In this document: one piece after another, positions 32,588-41,020 of the stretch | Layout: each line of letters starts with the position of its first letter | Numbering within the stretch: the first letter of the stretch is position 1 | Assembly (NCBI GenBank): GCA_027493545.1 | Contig: JAOSKR010000003.1 | Span: 615,360 to 679,359 of the forward strand | DNA from: Roseovarius sp. | GTDB taxonomy: Bacteria; Pseudomonadota; Alphaproteobacteria; Rhodobacterales; Rhodobacteraceae | Length of the DNA stretch: 64,000 bases | Direction: 5' to 3' | Made by a program: the position numbers and the translations under genes | Notes under the pieces: generated by a model | What the model saw: the letters and a program-made list of their open reading frames with translations, nothing else | Database searches by the model: none | What the model was told of the DNA's origin: nothing

Positions 32588-33174
32588 ATGGCAACCCTGG
32601 CCGACGAGATCGCCGCCTGCAGGCTCTGCGCCGAGCGTTTCGCGGCGACAAAGACCGCCCATGCACCCCGGCCCGTGGTCTGGTTTCGCCCCTCGGCGCG
32701 GCTCCTGATCGCGGGGCAGGCGCCGGGGATCAGGGTGCATCAGTCGGGCAAGCCCTTTGACGATCCGTCGGGCGACCGGCTGCGCGGCTGGCTGGGGATG
32801 TCGGATGCGGAGTTCTACGACCTGACCCGTGTCGCGGTGGTGCCGATGGCGTTCTGCTTTCCGGGCTACGACGCCAAGGGCAGCGACCTGCCGCCGCCGC
32901 CGGTCTGCCGGCGGACATGGCACGGGCGGGTGATGGCGGCGCTCGAGCGGGTCGAACTGACGGTGCTGGTGGGGGTTACGCGCAGAAATACCACCTCGGC
33001 GTCAGGACCGGCGTGACCGAGACGGCGCGGAACTGGCGTGCCTGGGCACCGCGGGCCTTTGCGCTGCCGCATCCGTCCTGGCGCAATACCGCCTGGCTGA
33101 AAAAGAACCCGTGGTTTCAGGCCGAGTTGCTGCCGGCGCTCCGGGCGCGGGTCAGGGAGGTGATGGATGGCTGA
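32588..33174 (+). CDS. uracil-DNA glycosylase family protein (1-nt deletion)
   Basis: MATLADEIAACRLCAERFAA has the CxxC of Fe-S-type (COG1573) enzymes. Motif 1 is LLIAGQAPGIRVHQSGKPFD, then YDLTRVAVVPMAFCFPGYDA. One G is missing in the run at 32971-32975, after which the other frame reads GYAQKYHLGVRTGVTETARN and the motif-2 LPHPSWRNTAWLKKNPWF. Corrected length 195 aa. Activity on uracil is not certain: this subgroup is usually annotated only as 'UDG family'. Coupled to pncA and overlapping the SseB gene by 8 nt. Confidence 0.85.
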
Positions 33175-33958
33175 GACGACACGCCTTGATGCCGCGCATC
33201 AGGCAATGGAGGCTGCGCCCGAGGACGAGGCCGCGCGGCGCGGGTTTTACGCCGAACTGGCGGCGGCCGAGCTGTTCCTGCTGCTCGAGGACGAGGCGGC
33301 AGCCGACAGCGTGACGCCGCGAACGGTGCGGGCCGGCGGGGCGGACTACGTTCTGGCCTTCGACCGCGAAGAGCGGCTGGCGCGCTTCGCAGGCGGCGCC
33401 GCGCCCTTGGCCGCGCTGTCGGGCCGGGCGCTGGCGGAGATGCTGGCGGCCGGGGGCTGGGGCTGGCGCTCAACCTCGACGTGGCGCCATCGGCAATCCT
33501 GCTGCCCGCCGGAGCGGTGGCGTGGCTGGCCGGGACGCTGGCGCCCGACCCCGCCGAATCGGAGACGCGGCTGCGCGCCGTCCATCCGCCGGGGGTATCT
33601 GCCCGAGGATCTGCTCAGGGCGCTCGATGCGCGGCTGGCGGGCGCGGCCGGGCTGGCCGCCTGCGCCTGGCTGGTGGGCATCGAGGACGAGGACGGCGCC
33701 CGCGGCCACATGCTGGCGGTGATCGACGCCGTGCCGGGTGCGGTGCTGGCGCTGGCGCGCACGGTTTCGGATTTGTGGCGGCTTTCGGGGGCGGAGGCGG
33801 GCACGCTCGACGTGGTATTCCTGGGCGCCGACGATCCGGCGGTGACGCGGCTCGCCCGCGTCGGGTTGCGTTTCGATCTGCCCCGGCCCGAGCCGCTGGC
33901 GCAGATGCCCGGTGCCGCGCCGGGAATGGACCCCGATGCGCCACCGCGGCTGCGTTAG
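33167..33958 (+). CDS. SseB-family protein (compensated double indel)
   Basis: About 263 aa. It starts MAETTRLDAAHQAMEAAPED, EAARRGFYAELAAAELFLLL, and has the SseB N-terminal pattern ADYVLAFDREERLARFAGGA. Between a missing G (33452-33456) and an extra G (33591-33595) the frame is wrong; the alternative frame gives LGLALNLDVAPSAILLPAGA, which fits the domain. The C-terminal half LAACAWLVGIEDEDGARGHM through PPRLR is in frame. Function poorly known. Coupled with the UDG gene. Confidence 0.78.
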   Translation: MAETTRLDAAHQAMEAAPEDEAARRGFYAELAAAELFLLLEDEAAADSVTPRTVRAGGADYVLAFDREERLARFAGGAAPLAALSGRALAEMLAAGGWGWRSTSTWRHRQSCCPPERWRGWPGRWRPTPPNRRRGCAPSIRRGYLPEDLLRALDARLAGAAGLAACAWLVGIEDEDGARGHMLAVIDAVPGAVLALARTVSDLWRLSGAEAGTLDVVFLGADDPAVTRLARVGLRFDLPRPEPLAQMPGAAPGMDPDAPPRLR

Positions 33959-33963
33959 CGAGT

Positions 33964-34075
33964 GTCGCGTCCGATCGGTTGTCCACCCGCCCCGGGCGTG
34001 ACCCGGGGCCTCGCCATCGCGAAAGGAGGTTCCGGCCCACGGCCGGGACGGGTATCGGACATGATCAGACGCGAC
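33964..34075 (-). repeat. family A repeat, 112 bp, inverted copy
   Basis: Begins GTCGCGTCCGAT and ends ATCAGACGCGAC (11 of 12 complementary). Reverse-complement of the element at 22276-22387 with scattered substitutions and identical length. It lies between the SseB and epimerase stop codons, which converge here. Confidence 0.85.
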
Positions 34076-34119
34076 GCGCCCCGAAACCCAAGCGGCGCTC
34101 CAATTCGCCGCCGCCCGTG

Positions 34120-35154
34120 CTAGATCACCAGCCGCAAGAGCCGCAGCGCACCGCGTTTCCACGGCTCCCGGTGGGTGACGCCGGCATGGGCCGCGATCCG
34201 GTCGCGATTGGCCAGATACCAGTCGTAGTTGCGCAAGAGCGCTTCTTCGTTGGAAAACTGCGCCTGCCAGCCCAGCCGCTCGGCGATCCGGTCGGTGCTG
34301 ACGAAGCTGTCCTTGCCGGCGGTCTCGTAGATCCACTTGTAGAGCGGCGAGAGACCCACCGCCTCGAGCCCGCGCAACGCCCAGATCGTCGGTGCCGCCG
34401 GCAGCCCGATCACCCGCTTGCCGTGGCCGGCCCGGTCGAGCACCGCCTGAAAGCTCTCGCGCAAGGAGCCGAAACGCACCGCGCCGACGTTGAAGGTATC
34501 GTTCGCCACATCCGCCTCGGCGGTGGCGGCGAGCAGCACTGCGGTGTTGAGATCATCGACATCGAGCAGCTGGTAGCGGTTCCGCCCCGATCCCAGCACC
34601 GGAAAGTTGTGCCCGTCGGCGGCGAAATCGTAAAGCAGCTCGAAGGCGCCCAGCCGCTCTGGCCCGACAAAGGATTTCGGGCGCAGCACCGGCAGGCACA
34701 GCCCCGAGGCGCGGAACTCCTCGCAGACCCGTTCGGCCAGCACCTTGGATTCGCCGTAAGGCCCGACACCGACCAGCGGATCGTCCTCGACCAGCGGGTG
34801 ATGGTCGGGAATGCCGTAGACGGCGGTGGAAGAGACATGGACGAAGCGCGCCATCCCCCGCGCGGCCGCCGTTTGCAACAAGAGCCGCGTGCCCTCGACA
34901 TTGGTCGACATGATCTCGTCCCGGGCGCACAGCGGCAGCGCGGCGGCGCAATGCACCACCACATCGATGCCGGCAAAGGCGCGCTCGTGCAGGCCTTCGT
35001 CGCGGATGTCGCCCTCGAGCACCTCGATGCGGTCCGCCTCGGGATAGGTGAAGGGGGCGATGTCCCAGCTGCGCACCGCGTGGCCGCGATCGAGCAGGAA
35101 ACGCACCAGATTGATGCCCATGAACCCGGCGCCGCCGGTAACCAGAAATTTCAC
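34120..35154 (-). CDS. NAD-dependent epimerase/dehydratase (extended SDR)
   Basis: 344 aa from GTG 35154 (VKFLVTGGAGFMGINLVRFL); the longer upstream frame has no homology. Rossmann motif TGGAGFMG at ~6-13, the HCAAALPLCARDEIMSTNVE region, VHVSSTAVYG, and the catalytic tyrosine motif in VGPYGESKVLAE. The C-terminus ends in sugar-nucleotide-type substrate-binding text. It probably acts on a nucleotide sugar, which would fit the surface-polysaccharide genes 2.5 kb away (inference). Intact. Confidence 0.88.
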   Translation of the reverse strand: MKFLVTGGAGFMGINLVRFLLDRGHAVRSWDIAPFTYPEADRIEVLEGDIRDEGLHERAFAGIDVVVHCAAALPLCARDEIMSTNVEGTRLLLQTAAARGMARFVHVSSTAVYGIPDHHPLVEDDPLVGVGPYGESKVLAERVCEEFRASGLCLPVLRPKSFVGPERLGAFELLYDFAADGHNFPVLGSGRNRYQLLDVDDLNTAVLLAATAEADVANDTFNVGAVRFGSLRESFQAVLDRAGHGKRVIGLPAAPTIWALRGLEAVGLSPLYKWIYETAGKDSFVSTDRIAERLGWQAQFSNEEALLRNYDWYLANRDRIAAHAGVTHREPWKRGALRLLRLVI

Positions 35155-35335
35155 GACCTGCCCCTTTTGTCCGTGGCTGTCCCTTGGATGACGCACCATC
35201 CTAGGCCAAGGCGCGCCGGCCGGGTATGATTTCGGTCAAGCCGGGCGTCGATCCGGCGGCAGCAGGGCCGGGCAACCCCTTGAGCGTCCCGTGACCATGG
35301 CCCGCGCCGGATATTCCGAAAGCCCCGCCTTTGCC

Positions 35336-35364
35336 TTGCCACCCCCCGCCGGCTTTGCTTTAAC
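35336..35364 (+). promoter_or_regulatory. candidate promoter for pncB
   Basis: TTGCCA (35336-35341), 17-nt spacer, TTTAAC (35359-35364), 30 nt before the pncB ATG. The spacing is ideal and the hexamers moderately good. Confidence 0.45.
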
Positions 35365-35394
35365 CTGCCCGGCAATGCGCATCGGAGCCCGTTC

Positions 35395-36687
35395 ATGGTC
35401 GATATCGCCACCCGCGTCTGGAACCACAAGTGGAAGATCGACCCGATCGTGCGGTCGCTCATCGACACCGATTTCTACAAGCTCCTGATGTGCCAGTCGG
35501 TCCGGCGCAACAGGCCCGACACCCAGGTCACCTTTCAGCTGATCAACCGCAACCCGCAAATCCGCCTGGCCGAACTGGTGGACGAGGGCGAATTGCGCGA
35601 ACAGCTCGACCATATCCGCTCACTCTCGCTTGCCCGCGGGGAAAGCACCTGGATGCGCGGCAACACCTTCTACGGCAAGCGGCAGATGTTCACGCCAGAG
35701 TTCATGGACTGGTTCGAGGGGCTGCGCCTGCCGCCCTACACGCTGGAAACCCGCGACGGGCAGTATGAACTGACATTCGAGGGGTCCTGGCCAGAGGTGA
35801 TGCTGTGGGAAATCCCCGCGCTGGCCGTGCTGATGGAGCTGCGCGGCCGCGCCGTGCTGCACGACATGCGCCGGTTCGAGCTGCAGGTGCTCTATGCCCG
35901 CGCCATGACCAAGCTGTGGGAAAAGGTCGAGCGCCTGCGCGGGGTCGAGGGGCTGCGCATCGCCGATTTCGGCACCCGCCGGCGGCATTCCTTCCTGTGG
36001 CAGGACTGGTGCGTGCGCGCGATGTACGAGGGGCTGGGCGAGAAATTCGTCGGCACCTCGAACTGCCTGATCGCCAAGGAACGGGATCTCGAGGCGATCG
36101 GCACCAACGCGCATGAGATGCCGATGATCTATGCCGCGCTCGCGGATACCGAGGCCGAGCTCCTGGAGGCGCCCTACAAGGTGCTCGCCGACTGGCACGA
36201 GGAGCATTCCGGCAACCTGCGCATCATCCTGCCCGACACCTACGGCACGAAGGGCTTTCTGGAAAACGCCCCCGACTGGCTGGCGGGCTGGACCGGCATC
36301 CGCATCGATTCGGGCGACCCGGCAACCGGCGCCGAGACCGCCATCGCCTGGTGGAAATCGCGCGGCGAGGATCCCCGGGAAAAGCTGATCATCTTTTCCG
36401 ACGGGCTGGACGCGGAAAAGATCGTCGAGTTGCAGACCCGGTTCGCCGGGCGCTGCCGGCCCTCCTTTGGCTGGGGGACGCTGCTGACCAACGATTTCCG
36501 CGGGTTGACCGAGGACGACCGCCTCGCGCCTTTCAGCCTGGTGTGCAAGGCGGTGGCGGTCGAGGGCCGGCCGACGGTGAAGCTGTCGGACAACCCGCTC
36601 AAGGCGATGGGCCCGCCCGCCGAGATCGCCCGCTACAAGAGCGTCTTCGGCGTCGGCGAGCAGGAGGCGCTGGAGGTGGTGGTTTGA
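35395..36687 (+). CDS. pncB: nicotinate phosphoribosyltransferase
   Basis: 430 aa. Converts nicotinate to nicotinate mononucleotide with ATP help. MVDIATRVWNHKWKIDPIVR, SLIDTDFYKLLMCQSV, ADFGTRRRHSFLWQDWCVRA, the phospho-His segment FVGTSNCLIAKERDLEAIGT then NAHEMPM, and the PRPP-site region GWTGIRIDSGDPATGAETAI. Intact, own promoter. Together with pncA it gives the nicotinamide-to-NaMN route. Confidence 0.96.
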   Translation: MVDIATRVWNHKWKIDPIVRSLIDTDFYKLLMCQSVRRNRPDTQVTFQLINRNPQIRLAELVDEGELREQLDHIRSLSLARGESTWMRGNTFYGKRQMFTPEFMDWFEGLRLPPYTLETRDGQYELTFEGSWPEVMLWEIPALAVLMELRGRAVLHDMRRFELQVLYARAMTKLWEKVERLRGVEGLRIADFGTRRRHSFLWQDWCVRAMYEGLGEKFVGTSNCLIAKERDLEAIGTNAHEMPMIYAALADTEAELLEAPYKVLADWHEEHSGNLRIILPDTYGTKGFLENAPDWLAGWTGIRIDSGDPATGAETAIAWWKSRGEDPREKLIIFSDGLDAEKIVELQTRFAGRCRPSFGWGTLLTNDFRGLTEDDRLAPFSLVCKAVAVEGRPTVKLSDNPLKAMGPPAEIARYKSVFGVGEQEALEVVV

Positions 36688-36795
36688 CCCCGGTTGCGGA
36701 CCTGCGAACCATCATGGCTGTCGGGCGTTCCGCAATGTGGACCACGAAGCATTTCGCATTTACTAAACCCAGAAAAGCAATGGAAGCAGGTCACC

Positions 36796-37575
36796 ATGAC
36801 AATCCATTCCGCCGCTAGGAACGTGGCTGACATTCCCACCGATGGGATCTTCTACAGCTTTTGCTCCCTGGTTACCAACCCGGACCAGTACCACAATATG
36901 GTCGCAAGCTTCCGCGCGCGCGGCTTTTCGGCCGATGACTGCGAATTCCTTTACGCCGACAATACCGCCGGCAACAGCCATGACGGCTATGCTGGGCTCA
37001 ATACCCTGATTCACAAGGCGCGTGGGCGATATGTGATGCTGATCCATCAGGACATCCCGGCTATTGACGACCGCGCACAGCTCGACCGCGTTCTGGCCGA
37101 GATCGAAAACGCCGATCCGGCTTGGGCCGTGGCCGGCAATGCCGGCGGAACGGCCGGCGCAAGACCGCGCGGCGCATGACCTCGTCGATGGGCTACAACG
37201 AACGCATCGGCGATCTGCCGGTGCGCGTGGAAACGCTCGACGAAAACCTCATCATCCTGCGCCGGGCGGCCAATCTCGGCCCCTCCCGCGACCTCTCGGG
37301 CTTTCACATGTATGGCGCCGACCTGGTGCAGCAGGCGGCCTTTCGCGGCTGGTCGGCCTATGTCATCGACTTCCACGTCGAACATCTGGGTCTGACCGAG
37401 ATCGACGCGGATTTCGTCGCCTCCATCGACGCCTTTCGCGACAAGTACCGCCGGGCGCTCAGGCCGGGAGCTGCTGTCGACGGCGGTCACCTACGTGCCC
37501 TTCGGGCGCAATTACCTGAAAGCCGCCCGCCACCGCAAGCGGCTGGGCCATCAGGCCGCCGGCACCAGCCATTCT
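36796..37575 (+). CDS. glycosyltransferase-like protein (at least two frameshifts)
   Basis: The first frame (ATG 36796, MTIHSAARNVADIPTDGIFY) has the GT-A-like text CEFLYADNTAGNSHDGYAGL, NTLIHKARGRYVMLIHQDIP and WAVAGNAGG. Near 37145-37165 the frame shifts to RMTSSMGYNERIGDLPVRVE, TLDENLIILRRAANLGPSRD, LSGFHMYGADLVQQAAFRGW. Near 37465 it shifts again (ELLSTAVTYVPFGRNYLKAA, RHRKRLGH). The 3' boundary with the methyltransferase gene is uncertain by ~50 nt. Likely role: surface glycan synthesis. Acceptor unknown. Confidence 0.7.
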
Positions 37576-37619
37576 TCGACCTCAGGGCATTCCGCCGCCG
37601 CCTCAGCGACGCTCGCTAT

Positions 37620-38330
37620 CACCGCCGCGACGACAAGCGCGGTGCGCGTTACGACCTCGATGGCACCACCTTCCAGCTTCCGCCGCGCTCTCCGGTGCCG
37701 GCCCTCAAGGCGATCTCTGACCGGCAGCTATGAGCGCCCAGAGCGTGAACTGTCGAAAAAATGGCTGCCCCCGACCTGCCGGTGATCGAACTCGGCGGCT
37801 CCTACGGCATCGTCAGCCACACCATCCGCAAGCATCTGGACGACGACGCCCGGCTGATCGTTCTCGAGGCCAACCCGGACCTGGTTGACATCTGCAAGGA
37901 CAACGTCGCGAAGGCCGGCGGCAAGACCGAGGTGGTTCAGGCCGCGCTGGCCTATGGCCGGGACAAGGTGCGCTTTACCGTCACCTCGGGGCTGCATACC
38001 TCGCATGTCACGACCGGCGCCGGAGCGGCGGATGACGCCGGCAGCCGCGAGATCGAGGTGCCGGCCATGACGCTGGCCACGCTGCTGGCCGACAAGGGGA
38101 TAGATGGCAGTTATGGCCTGGTCTGCGACATTGAGGGTGGCGAGTTCGACCTGTTCCTGAACGATGCCGAGGCGCTGGCGCGCTGTGCCATGGCGATTGT
38201 CGAGTTGCATCCCGATCCGTTCGTGCGGCGGGGTGAAAGCACCTCCGCCTTTCTCGAACATGTCCGTGCTGCCGGCTTCGAGATCGTCGAGGTGATGGCC
38301 AACGTGATCGCGGCCCGGCGCATTACATAG
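37620..38330 (+). CDS. FkbM-family methyltransferase (frameshifts near the 5' end)
   Basis: The conserved core is intact from ~37770: LPVIELGGSYGIVSHTIRKH (SAM-binding motif I), ARLIVLEANPDLVDICKDNV, and the FkbM motif YGLVCDIEGGEFDLF, ending AARRIT at TAG 38330. Upstream pieces in two other frames (ARYDLDGTTFQLPPRSPVPA then YERPERELSKKWLP) belong to its N-terminus and imply an extra C near 37711 and a missing C near 37774. The start codon cannot be fixed; ATG 37761 would truncate the protein. Probably O-methylates a sugar in the same glycan locus. Confidence 0.75.
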
Positions 38331-38334
38331 GCCC

Positions 38335-39030
38335 GTGTCCGCCTCCCTCGCCCTCACCTTCGACGACCTTTTCGTGCGCAACTGGCACGCGGCGCGGCCG
38401 CTTTTCGACGAGTTCGGCGCCCGCGTCACCTTTTTGCGTCTGCAAGCTGCACAAGGCCCGCCCGCGCCAGATCGAAAAGCTGCGCGCGCTGCAAGCCGAC
38501 GGGCACGAGATCGCCTGCCATTCGCGCACCCATCCGCGGCTGGAGCCGTATCTGCGCCGCCATGGCCTCGCCCACTGGCTTGAGCACGAGATCGACGCCG
38601 ATATCGCCACCCACCGGGCCTTGGGCTTTCCGGCGGCGAGTTTCGCCAGCCCCTATCATGCCTCCACGCCCGAGACCCGCGCCGAGACCGCCCGCCGCTT
38701 TGCCGTCACCCGCGCCGCCGGGCCGCGCAGCCTCGATCCCGGCAACCTCGCCGCGCGCATCTATCGCCGTGCGGGCCCTGACCGTGCGGTCGACTGCCTG
38801 GGCTTTTGCGATTTCCGCCACGCCGCCTTTCCCGGCTGGGAGAGGCAGATGCGCCTGCTGGACGCGATCGCCGATCTGGGCGGCACCGGGGTCTTCGCCG
38901 GCCACGATATCCGCGAGGGCGAGGACGGCTCGCACTACTACTCCACCCCCGGGATCTGCGCCGCTTCCTTGGCGCGGCGCGGGATCGGGGGCTGGGGTTC
39001 GTGACGCTCGGCGAGGTGGATAATAGCTAA
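38335..39030 (+). CDS. polysaccharide deacetylase family protein (two compensating frameshifts)
   Basis: GTG 38335, 4 nt after the FkbM stop. NodB-like fold: LALTFDDLFVRNWHAARPLF holds the metal/catalytic Asp pair (TFDD). An extra T at 38432-38436 shifts to VCKLHKARPRQIEKLRALQA and DGHEIACHSRTHPRLEPY (metal His motif HSxxH) and SFASPYHASTPETR. A further indel near 38950 is needed to reach the true C-terminus DLRRFLGAARDRGLGFVTLG ending TAA 39030. Net length 231 aa. Likely de-N-acetylates a surface polysaccharide made by the neighbours. Confidence 0.8.
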
Positions 39031-39188
39031 TCAAACCACGCATTCCAAAGCAGAATTTCAGATTTGCCTTCCAGGCGGCGTCTTCATTTGAGGGATTCCC
39101 AAACGGGCTGAGATTTGATTCAGGATCGAAAACGGAGGCGATCTTGAGCAGACGAACCTTGAGGGACGCGCAAAGGGCGCTGGGGCGT
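39031..39188. other. non-coding gap after the polysaccharide group
   Basis: Slightly AT-richer than the neighbouring genes, with no supported frame or RNA gene. A family B repeat follows. Confidence 0.4.
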
Positions 39189-39322
39189 GTCGTGTTCAAT
39201 TGGAAACGGTTCGACGGCGGGCACGTGACCGCCCGGGTGGGCGCGGAACGCGCCCGCCTTGGGGCGGGCGGTCGCGTGCCCGTCGCTGGCGCGACGGGCG
39301 GGTGCTTCAATCAAACGCGATA
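39189..39322 (-). repeat. family B intergenic repeat, 134 bp, inverted copy
   Basis: Reverse complement of the 17401-17534 element: same length, the same three GC palindromes, and ends GTCGTGTTCAATTGGAAA / (reverse) TATCGCGTTTGATTGAA. It lies between the converging deacetylase and arfB genes. Confidence 0.75.
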
Positions 39323-39372
39323 CGCTATGGTATTCCTTGGAACGTCCGGAGGGTGGGGATCAATCTCTCCCC

Positions 39373-39795
39373 TCACTCCTCCCCGTCGACCTTGCCTCTC
39401 AGCGCCTTGACCTCGCCGCGCACCTTCTTGGCTTTCAGCCGGCGCTTCTTGGCCCCCAGTGTCGGCCGGGTCGGGATGCGGCGTTTGGGCTTCTCGGTGG
39501 CCTTGCGCACCAACTCGGCCAGCCGTTCGCGCGCGATCTCCCGGTTGCGGGCCTGGCTGCGGGTGTCGTCGACCTGGATCACCACCGAGCCCTCCCTGGT
39601 CCAGCGCCGCCCGGCCAGGCGTCTGAGCCGCCGCTTGACCGGATCGGGCAGGTTGGGCGAGCGTTCGGCCTCGAACCGCAGCTCGACCGCCGTCGACACC
39701 TTGTTGACGTTCTGTCCGCCGGGGCCGGAGGCGCGGATGAACTGTTCGGTCAGTTCCCAGTCCTCGATGGCGATCTGATCGGTGATGCGCAGCAT
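39373..39795 (-). CDS. arfB: alternative ribosome-rescue factor B (YaeJ-type peptidyl-tRNA hydrolase)
   Basis: 140 aa from ATG 39795 (MLRITDQIAIEDWELTEQFI). The catalytic GGQ loop RASGPGGQNVNKVSTAVELR near residue 27 and the long basic C-terminal tail (KKRRLKAKKVRGEVKALRGK) that enters the mRNA channel of stalled ribosomes are both present; no RF codon-recognition domain. Intact. Upstream on the same strand lie a terminator hairpin and a leader peptide. The frame is open through the leader back to a GTG at 39990, but that GTG lies inside an SD and the extension is not homologous. Confidence 0.93.
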   Translation of the reverse strand: MLRITDQIAIEDWELTEQFIRASGPGGQNVNKVSTAVELRFEAERSPNLPDPVKRRLRRLAGRRWTREGSVVIQVDDTRSQARNREIARERLAELVRKATEKPKRRIPTRPTLGAKKRRLKAKKVRGEVKALRGKVDGEE

Positions 39796-39819
39796 GGTTC
39801 TTGCCTGTGGTGTTCTCGA

Positions 39820-39855
39820 AAACCGAAAGGGCCGCTCCGGCTTGCGAAGCGGCCC
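39820..39855 (-). terminator. terminator/attenuator hairpin between the leader and arfB
   Basis: In the minus-strand RNA, GGGCCGCT (39855-39848) pairs with AGCGGCCC (39836-39829) and is followed by UUUCGGUUU (39828-39820). It ends 24 nt before the arfB start, so transcription reaching arfB must pass it. Confidence 0.7.
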
Positions 39856-39867
39856 TCCAGAAGTTTC

Positions 39868-39997
39868 AGGAGGTGGTGCGGTTAGGCGCACCAATCCGGG
39901 GGGCGACATACGCCCGGGGGCTGCCCTAGGCGCGGCCCTCCCGAACTGTCCCTGCACCTCGCTCCAATACCTCTTTTGACACTGGACCACCTCCTTT
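39868..39997 (-). promoter_or_regulatory. leader with SD/anti-SD pairing upstream of arfB
   Basis: The SD of the leader ORF, AGGAGGTGGT (39995-39986 on the minus strand), is perfectly complementary over 10 bases to ACCACCTCCT (39877-39868) downstream of that ORF and just before the terminator. A small hairpin GGTGCG..CGCACC lies next to the anti-SD. Ribosome occupancy of the leader could decide whether these pair. Regulation is inferred from structure only. Confidence 0.5.
39926..39982 (-). CDS. 18-codon leader peptide upstream of arfB
   Basis: GTG 39982 follows a near-perfect SD (AAAGGAGG, 39997-39990) at 7-nt spacing. The peptide reads VSKEVLERGAGTVREGRA and stops at TAG 39928-39926. It is too short for similarity judgement; support comes from the very strong SD, the paired anti-SD and the downstream terminator. 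No run of one regulatory amino acid is evident, so it is not a classical amino-acid attenuator. Confidence 0.45.
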   Translation of the reverse strand: MSKEVLERGAGTVREGRA

Positions 39998-40016
39998 CAG
40001 TTGTTGACGTTGACCC

Positions 40017-40045
40017 GAGCTTGCCACAGTTCTCGACGTTGTCAA
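40017..40045 (-). promoter_or_regulatory. candidate promoter of the arfB leader
   Basis: Minus-strand TTGACA (40045-40040) with a 17-nt spacer to AAGCTC (40022-40017). Perfect -35, poor -10. It would start transcription about 10-15 nt before the leader SD. Confidence 0.35.
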
Positions 40046-40090
40046 AACAAAATACAGGGGTACATGCGATATTTTCCCCATTATGTGGCG

Positions 40091-41020
40091 TCAATCGGCC
40101 TGCAGCACCGAGACGCATTCGCGCGGCAGGTCGGTCATCACCAGTTCGCGCCGGGGCGCGGGGCGCGGGGCCGTCGGATCGGGCGGCGGCGGCTTGAGGA
40201 TGTTTTGCACCCACTCCTCGGCCTCGGCGCAGCCGTCTCCCGCCGGCGGCGCGGCCCGGTTGGTGCAGCTCCGCGCGCCCTTGGGGCAGTTCAGCCGGAC
40301 ATGGAAGTGATAGTGATGCCCCCACCACGGCCGGACCTTGCGCAGCCAGGCGCGATCGCCGGTTTCCTCCTTGCACATCCGCGCCTTGGCGCCGGGAAAG
40401 ATGAAGATGCGCGCGGTACGCGGATCCTGTGCGGCGGCGCGGATGATGGCGTGATGCTGGGGCGTCCAGTTGTCGTTGGTATAGGCGCCATTGGCGCGCC
40501 TAAGCGAGATCGAGGACAGGTTCTCGCGCTCGGCCCGGTCGAGGTCCAGCCGTTTGGGCGGCAGCATCCAGATGTCGACGTCGAGCCCCATCTGGTGGCT
40601 GCTGTGCCCGGTCAGCATCGGCCCGCCGCGCGGCTGGCTGATGTCGCCGACATATAGCCCCTTCCAGCCCGGCTGGGTGGCGGCGAAGGCCGAGAGCTTC
40701 TCGATGAAGTCGATGGTCTCGGGATGGCCCCAGTTGCGGTTGCGCGAAAGCCGCATCGCCTGCCATGTGGGCCCGGTCTCGGGCAGTTGCGCGCCGCCGG
40801 CGAAACAGCCCTTGGCGTAGCTGCCGAACGGCGTCGGCGCCTGCCTGGAGCCATGCGTCATGGCGCCGAAGAGGCGCTTTGCCTCCACCCCCTTCATCGC
40901 CGCGGGCAGGCTCTGCGTCGACAGGATCGGCTCCAGCCCCGGGCCGGCGCCCTGCGGGGCCGACGCGGCGCAGCCTGCCAGGCCGATGGCCAGCGCGATC
41001 AGTCTGAGGTTGCGGACCAT
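40091..41020 (-). CDS. mepA: penicillin-insensitive murein endopeptidase
   Basis: Periplasmic LAS-type metallopeptidase that cuts D-Ala-mDAP cross-links. 309 aa from ATG 41020. MVRNLRLIALAIGLAGCAAS has a lipobox (LAGC), so it is a lipoprotein here. Zinc-site motifs are GHSSHQMGLDVDIWMLPP and WWGHHYHFHVRLNCP. Cysteines expected for the family (CKEETGDR, CTNRAAPP) are present. Intact. Its start overlaps the MFS gene by 22 nt. The larger open frame to 43162 is only read-through in the GC-rich antisense frame. Confidence 0.94.
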   Translation of the reverse strand: MVRNLRLIALAIGLAGCAASAPQGAGPGLEPILSTQSLPAAMKGVEAKRLFGAMTHGSRQAPTPFGSYAKGCFAGGAQLPETGPTWQAMRLSRNRNWGHPETIDFIEKLSAFAATQPGWKGLYVGDISQPRGGPMLTGHSSHQMGLDVDIWMLPPKRLDLDRAERENLSSISLRRANGAYTNDNWTPQHHAIIRAAAQDPRTARIFIFPGAKARMCKEETGDRAWLRKVRPWWGHHYHFHVRLNCPKGARSCTNRAAPPAGDGCAEAEEWVQNILKPPPPDPTAPRPAPRRELVMTDLPRECVSVLQAD

